Positions 59,973-64,000 of a DNA stretch of 64,000 bases are shown here, one piece after another. Numbering within the stretch: position 1 is the stretch's first letter; the number at the start of each line of letters is the position of its first letter. Location: contig NZ_BTPE01000004.1 in the NCBI RefSeq assembly GCF_036245645.1, positions 62,001 through 126,000 on the forward strand, given 5' to 3'. The notes beneath the pieces are model-generated. The model had not been told where the DNA came from. It saw only the letters and a program-made list of their open reading frames with translations, and did no database searches. This stretch comes from Algoriphagus taiwanensis (GTDB lineage Bacteria; Bacteroidota; Bacteroidia; Cytophagales; Cyclobacteriaceae). The position numbers and the translations under genes were made by a program.

Positions 59973-60173
59973 ATGGAATCAATTGTAATCACTCCAAAAT
60001 CAAAGGAAGAATTGGAGAAAATCCAAAGGTATCTTAAGAAGGAAGGTATTTCCTCCAAAAAGTTGAGCGTGGAGGAAAAACTTGATTTAGGTCTTTCAGA
60101 AATGATGAAAGAAGTTGATAAAATAAAGCATGTTTCTAAAGACAATATTGATAAGATATTTGAAGGGCTTTGA
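59973..60173 (+). CDS. Probable antitoxin of a RelE-type toxin-antitoxin module
   Basis: A 66-residue protein, mostly helical and charged ('SKEELEKIQRYLKKEGISSK', 'EEKLDLGLSEMMKEVDK'). It resembles the small antitoxins that pair with RelE/ParE toxins. Its stop overlaps the start of the toxin gene (TTGA), which couples their translation. No DNA-binding domain is obvious. A short AT-rich gap (59883-59972) separates it from the peptidase gene. Confidence 0.75.
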   Translation: MESIVITPKSKEELEKIQRYLKKEGISSKKLSVEEKLDLGLSEMMKEVDKIKHVSKDNIDKIFEGL

Positions 60174-60436
60174 AAGTTTTATTTTTAGAAGCTTTTGAAA
60201 AGGATCTCCGAAAAATTCATGATAAAAAGGTCCTCCGCAGCATCAAAGACCTAATTCAAAAAACAGAGCAAGTGGGTTCGATTAAAGAGCTTTCTGGTTT
60301 GAAAAAGTTGGTAGGTTTTAAAGATGCCTTTCGGGTTCGGCTTGGTAATTTTCGAGTTGGGATATTCCTAGATGGTGAAACAGTTACTTTCACCCGAATC
60401 GCCCATCGAAAAGACATTTATTCAATTTTCCCTTAA
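60170..60436 (+). CDS. RelE/ParE-family toxin
   Basis: An 88-residue protein of the RelE/ParE fold: 'FEKDLRKIHDKKVLRSIKDL' helices followed by the beta sheet 'GFKDAFRVRLGNFRVGIFL' and 'ARIAHR'-like end (here 'FTRIAHRKDIYSIFP'). The conserved Arg and His near the end fit an mRNA interferase. The start is TTG at 60170, overlapping the antitoxin stop. Confidence 0.88.
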   Translation: MKVLFLEAFEKDLRKIHDKKVLRSIKDLIQKTEQVGSIKELSGLKKLVGFKDAFRVRLGNFRVGIFLDGETVTFTRIAHRKDIYSIFP

Positions 60437-60438
60437 AA

Positions 60439-61473
60439 GTGCAGCAAAAAAAAATAGGAATCATCGGGACAGGTGCCATCGCCGTCAAACATGCACAGGC
60501 TATAGAAAGCTTGGCGAATGCGGAATTGGTCGGACTTTTCAACCCCAATCCAGAAAGTGCAAAAAAAGCCAAAGCCCAATTTGCTGTTCCAGTCTTTAGC
60601 GATTGGGATGAATTTATTGGAATACCGGGTCTTTCAATCGTCTGCATCTGTACTCCAAGTGGTTTGCATTTAGAGCCTGCTCTGAAAGCCATCGAGGCAG
60701 GAAAGCACGTGTTTATAGAAAAGCCCATCGAAGTCACTTTGGAACGAGCAGACCGATTGATCAAAGCCGCCGATGAAAAGAGAGTAAAGTTGGGAGTCGT
60801 ATTCCAAAACAGATTTTCTCCCGATTTTCAAAAACTCTATAAAGCGGTCAAAGCAGGGGAATTTGGCAAACTTTTGATGGGGAATGCGGCGGTTAATTGG
60901 TTCCGTTCAGCTGAATATTATTCATCCAGTCAATGGAAAGGGACTTTAACCTATGACGGGGGAGGAGCACTAATCAATCAGGCCATTCATACCCTGGATT
61001 TGCTTCTGGAAGTGATGGGTGAGGTGGATTCGGTTTTTGGGAAAATCAAAACGGCTCTCTATCCAATTGAAGGAGAGGATTTGGGTGCTGCTTTGGTCAA
61101 CTTTAAATTGGGAGCAATGGGGACGATCACCGCCGGAACCTCGCTTTTTCCCGGCTATCCTGAGCGACTGGAAGTCTATGGTACCGAAGGAAGTGCCATA
61201 TTGGAAGCGGGGAAATTGGTGGCTTGGAATGTGAGAGGAAAAGCAAGTCCTATTGCCAACTCAGAGATAATCGCGGCTTCCGGCTCCTCTGATCCGAATG
61301 CGATTGGCTTTGAACTGCATGCTTCCCAATGGAAAGATTTTTTGGATTCAATCGAAACCGGAAACCAGCCTGAAGTAAATGGGCCGAAATCCCGAAAATC
61401 CCTTGAATTGATTCGGGCGATTTATCAGTCCAGCAAGGAAGAGAAGTTGATTCTTTTTCCTTTTATGGGATAA
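60439..61473 (+). CDS. Gfo/Idh/MocA family oxidoreductase
   Basis: A complete 344-residue NAD(P)-dependent sugar dehydrogenase. The Rossmann motif is 'IGIIGTGAIAVKHAQAI', the catalytic Lys lies in 'FIEKPIEV' and the His in 'GGGALINQAIHTLDLL'. It starts with GTG 2 nt after the toxin stop, yet it is metabolically unrelated to the toxin-antitoxin pair, so shared transcription may be accidental. It differs clearly from the partial family member at position 1. Confidence 0.9.
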   Translation: MQQKKIGIIGTGAIAVKHAQAIESLANAELVGLFNPNPESAKKAKAQFAVPVFSDWDEFIGIPGLSIVCICTPSGLHLEPALKAIEAGKHVFIEKPIEVTLERADRLIKAADEKRVKLGVVFQNRFSPDFQKLYKAVKAGEFGKLLMGNAAVNWFRSAEYYSSSQWKGTLTYDGGGALINQAIHTLDLLLEVMGEVDSVFGKIKTALYPIEGEDLGAALVNFKLGAMGTITAGTSLFPGYPERLEVYGTEGSAILEAGKLVAWNVRGKASPIANSEIIAASGSSDPNAIGFELHASQWKDFLDSIETGNQPEVNGPKSRKSLELIRAIYQSSKEEKLILFPFMG

Positions 61474-61596
61474 ACTATTTCTCACAGATGGTACAGATGA
61501 ACACAGATTTCGGGGTAAAAGCAAACTAAAAACCCGAAGCTTTCACTCCGGATTTTCAGCTTTCTGACTTCTTTCTTCAGACTTTCAACCTGACGA

Positions 61597-61624
61597 CTGC
61601 TTACTGCCGACTGGGAACTGCCTA
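61597..61624 (-). repeat. TAGGCAGT-type repeat at the ABC-F 3' end
   Basis: Read on the - strand: TAGGCAGTTCCCAGTCGGCA and GTAAGCAG, a diverged copy of the repeat at 51.0 kb and 45.1 kb. It begins at the ABC-F stop codon. The rest of the 61474-61621 gap has 'ACAGATG...ACACAGATT' repeats and no gene. Confidence 0.6.
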
Positions 61625-63256
61625 CTTTCTCTCAACTTCCCTCAAGTTCTCCAGCTTTTTGTTTCTCAGGAATCCATTGATATCCTCGAAGTGCTCTTTC
61701 ACGCGCTTATTGCCAAACTCAAATACCTTGGTCACCAATCCATCCAAGAAATCCCGGTCGTGAGAGACGACGATTAAGGTGCCGTCAAATGCTTTCAACG
61801 CATCCTTGATGATATCCTTGGTTTTCATGTCCAAGTGGTTGGTTGGTTCGTCAAGAATCAGCAAGTTCACCGGCTCGAGAAGAAGCTTAATCATGGCCAA
61901 ACGGGTTTTCTCCCCTCCGGAAAGGACTTTCACTTTCTTGTTGATATCATCGCCTTTGAACATGAAAGCTCCCAAAATATCCTTGATTTTGGTTCGGATT
62001 TCACCCACAGCGATGTTGTCGATGGTTTCAAAAATGGAAAGGGTTTCATCCAAAAGGGAAGCTTGATTTTGGGCAAAATAGCCCACCATGGCATTATGCC
62101 CAAGTTCGCATTTCCCCTGAAAGTCGATTTCACCCATGATGGCTTTGATCATCGTGGATTTACCTTCACCGTTTTTCCCGACGAAAGCCACTTTTTGTCC
62201 CTGCTCGATGGTCATGGAAGCATCCTTAAAGACCACATGGTCTCCGTAGCTTTTGATCATCTCCTCGACGATTACCGGATATTTTCCGGAACGTGGAGAA
62301 GGAGGGAACCGAAGTTTCAAAGCAGAAGTATCTACCTCGTCCACTTCCACGATTTCCAGTTTTTCGAGCATTTTCACCCGGGACTGAACCTGAAGGGTCT
62401 TGGAGTATGTCCCTTTGAATCGCTCGATGAATTGAGTCGTCTCTGCGATAAACTTCTGCTGCTCCTCGTAATGCTTTTGCTGCTGCTCGCGACGCTCTTT
62501 GCGAAGCTCAAGGTAATGGCTGTATTTGGCCTTGTAGTCGTAGATTCGGCCCATAGTCACCTCGATGGTGCGGGTGGTGATGTTGTCCACAAAAGCCCGG
62601 TCGTGGGAGATGACCACCACCGCTTTAGCTTTATTGATCAAAAACTCTTCTAACCACTGAATGGATTCAATGTCCAAGTGGTTGGTCGGTTCGTCCAATA
62701 GAATCAGGTCAGGCTTTTTCAAAAGGATTTTGGCCAACTCAATCCGCATTCTCCATCCTCCGGAAAACTCAGAAGTGGATCTTTGGAAGTCCTCGCGAAC
62801 GAATCCTAAGCCTAATAGTACTTTTTCTACCTCAGCTTCGTAGTTGATTTCTTCGATGGCATAAAACTTCTCGCTGAGTTCGGATACCTTTTCGATCAGT
62901 TTGAAATAGTCCTCCGATTCATAATCCGTTCGGACGGTTAGCTCCTCGTTGATTCGGTCGATTTCCTCCTTCATCCCCAAGTATTCGGCAAAGGCCTTGG
63001 AAGTTTCTTCCATCACGGTACAGTCATCTGCTGTCAACAAGTGTTGGGGAAGATAGGCTACCACATACCCCTTCGGTGCAGAGACAGCCCCGGTGGTGGG
63101 CTTATTTACCCCTGCGATGATCTTGAGGAGGGTGGATTTTCCGGCCCCGTTTTTCCCCATGAGCGCGATCTTGTCGTTCTCATTGATATTGAAGGTGATG
63201 TTGCTGAAAAGCGGAGTGCCGCCGTGCATGACGGTCACGTTATCTACTGAAATCAT
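61622..63256 (-). CDS. ABC-F family ATPase (Uup/YbiT-like)
   Basis: A 544-residue protein with two ABC ATPase domains and no membrane part. Walker A motifs are 'GKNGAGKSTLL' and 'GKNGEGKSTM', signatures 'FSGGWRMRIEL' and 'LSGGEKTRLAM', and Walker B 'LILLDEPTNHLD' and 'LLILDEPTNHLD'. The linker (about 230-320) is long, charged and helical. It acts on ribosomes in translation or resistance; the subfamily is not settled. The frame is open 80 codons upstream, but homologous sequence begins with the ATG at 63256. The stop lies in the TAGGCAGT repeat. Confidence 0.92.
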   Translation of the reverse strand: MISVDNVTVMHGGTPLFSNITFNINENDKIALMGKNGAGKSTLLKIIAGVNKPTTGAVSAPKGYVVAYLPQHLLTADDCTVMEETSKAFAEYLGMKEEIDRINEELTVRTDYESEDYFKLIEKVSELSEKFYAIEEINYEAEVEKVLLGLGFVREDFQRSTSEFSGGWRMRIELAKILLKKPDLILLDEPTNHLDIESIQWLEEFLINKAKAVVVISHDRAFVDNITTRTIEVTMGRIYDYKAKYSHYLELRKERREQQQKHYEEQQKFIAETTQFIERFKGTYSKTLQVQSRVKMLEKLEIVEVDEVDTSALKLRFPPSPRSGKYPVIVEEMIKSYGDHVVFKDASMTIEQGQKVAFVGKNGEGKSTMIKAIMGEIDFQGKCELGHNAMVGYFAQNQASLLDETLSIFETIDNIAVGEIRTKIKDILGAFMFKGDDINKKVKVLSGGEKTRLAMIKLLLEPVNLLILDEPTNHLDMKTKDIIKDALKAFDGTLIVVSHDRDFLDGLVTKVFEFGNKRVKEHFEDINGFLRNKKLENLREVERK

Positions 63257-63355
63257 GAATCTTGAAATTGAAGGGGCAAAGGTAGGAAATTGAATATTGA
63301 AAAATTTGAAGATTGGAAAATTAGCGGATAGGCCATAAAAACTTAACTTCGCCCC

Positions 63356-64000
63356 ATGCTTGTAATCGTCACCGGTGTATCGGGAACGGGGAAAACTACC
63401 CTGGGAACGCTTTTGGCCGAGAGGCTTCGACTTCCATTTTTCGATGCGGATCATTTTCATCCTGCCGAAAATATCGCCAAAATGAGCGCCGGGCATCCCC
63501 TGAATGACGAGGACCGGCAGCCCTGGTTACAGGCTTTGGCAGATCAGCTTCTGGCTTCGGAGCAAAAAGGTGGAGCGGTATTGGCTTGTTCGGCCTTGAA
63601 AAATTCCTATCGGGACAAACTCTCCATATCAGAAAATCTTCGCTGGATTCATCTGACAGGGGATAGGGATTTGATTTGGGAGCGAATGCTGGCCAGAAAA
63701 AATCATTACATGAAAGCCGGAATGCTGGATTCTCAGATTGCTGTTTGGGAAAAGCCGCAAGCCGGGTATTTATTGGATATCACGGGGACTCCCGAGCAAT
63801 TGCTGGAAGCTTCCCTTCACTATTTAAAATCTCAATCGATGAAAATGAAAATGGGAGTGATCGGAATGGGCGTAATGGGCAAAAGCCTTGCGCTAAACCT
63901 CGCCGAAAAAGGAGTTCCGGTCTCACTTTATAACCGATTTGTCGCTGGAAAAGAGGAAGGAATCGCCCAAAAGGTGGTTGATGAAAACCCTGAATTTTCC
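63356..64000 (+). CDS. Gluconokinase / 6-phosphogluconate dehydrogenase fusion, 3'-truncated by window edge
   Basis: One uninterrupted frame from ATG 63356 to the last base of the window. Residues 1-161 are a complete gluconokinase: P-loop 'GVSGTGKTTLG' (7-17), 'FDADHFHPAENIAKMSAG', 'LNDEDRQPWL' and 'ACSALKNSYRD'. Directly after 'LHYLKSQS' the frame continues with a 6-phosphogluconate dehydrogenase N-terminus, 'GVIGMGVMGKSLALNLAEKG' and 'NRF', with its NADP-binding GxGxxG. The fusion would phosphorylate gluconate and oxidise the product to ribulose 5-phosphate. The gene's 3' part is outside the window. Confidence 0.88.
   Translation, partial: MLVIVTGVSGTGKTTLGTLLAERLRLPFFDADHFHPAENIAKMSAGHPLNDEDRQPWLQALADQLLASEQKGGAVLACSALKNSYRDKLSISENLRWIHLTGDRDLIWERMLARKNHYMKAGMLDSQIAVWEKPQAGYLLDITGTPEQLLEASLHYLKSQSMKMKMGVIGMGVMGKSLALNLAEKGVPVSLYNRFVAGKEEGIAQKVVDENPEFS

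Noticed and set aside
61835..62653. 272-codon + strand open frame inside the ABC-F gene
   Set aside because: Antisense to both ATPase domains; no motif, start context or neighbour supports it.
63257..63496. 80-codon N-terminal extension of the ABC-F gene
   Set aside because: It overlaps the divergent gluconokinase start and AT-rich spacer; ABC-F homology begins at the ATG at 63256.

Overview
The window reads as ordinary chromosome of a Bacteroidota bacterium, most likely a Cytophagales/Cyclobacteriaceae (Algoriphagus-like) species. The signs are promoters of the TTTG-N20-TAnnTTTG type upstream of rpsT, rplM and a tRNA cluster, weak or absent Shine-Dalgarno sequences, phylum-typical families (DUF1080, DUF3078, DUF3108, DUF349, DUF1684, DUF2795, DUF5687, monomeric isocitrate dehydrogenase), a tmRNA tag ending SYAMAA, and many intergenic palindromes. 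The genus is inference; no rRNA gene is present.

Layout. 1-3.3 kb: a + strand cluster for sugar breakdown (Gfo/Idh/MocA oxidoreductase cut by the window edge, TIM-barrel isomerase, cytochrome c lipoprotein, DUF1080 lipoprotein) that fits the 3-keto-glycoside route. 3.4-6.7 kb: a TPR/SH3 membrane protein, a four-tRNA cluster (Lys-Pro-Arg-Lys) with 86-bp repeats that reproduce the tRNA-Lys 3' end, a LON-domain protein and gapA. 6.9-15.9 kb: a trypsin-like protease, icd, an overlapping operon (hemerythrin-ruvX-def-omega-amidase), a C-terminal processing protease, a VOC protein and a nitroreductase. 16-25.6 kb: an ABC exporter pair, tmRNA, dnaX with an A10 frameshift site, an outer-membrane protein, a LysM transglycosylase, an O-methyltransferase and an M16 peptidase. 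25.7-34.3 kb: pepP, a VapBC module, the rplM-rpsI-rpsB-tsf ribosomal cluster, a pseudouridine synthase, a PhoR/PhoB-like pair and a DUF3108 protein. 34.5-45.1 kb: recA, a MacB-like permease, queA, ispD, a LiaF-LytS-LytT operon, DUF2795, DUF349 and ettA.

45.1-52.5 kb is the most accessory-looking part: small membrane proteins, an AAA/DUF4143 ATPase behind a 58-bp perfect palindrome, a metallophosphatase, an aminotransferase, an S23/four-helix-bundle gene framed by inverted repeats and a phospholipase C-like protein. 52.6-64 kb returns to core genes (rpsT, radC, pheT, zapB-like, zapA, rny), then an MtfA-like peptidase, a RelE-type toxin-antitoxin pair, a second Gfo/Idh/MocA enzyme, an ABC-F ATPase and, running off the right edge, a gluconokinase/6-phosphogluconate dehydrogenase fusion.

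The most unusual signals are the tRNA-Lys tail repeats (an analogue of the E. coli tyrT/rtT arrangement), the inverted-repeat-bounded four-helix-bundle cassette with solo copies of its ends elsewhere in the window, the giant palindrome before the DUF4143 ATPase, the dnaX recoding site and the gluconokinase-6PGDH fusion. All functional calls come from reading the sequence; no database search was run.
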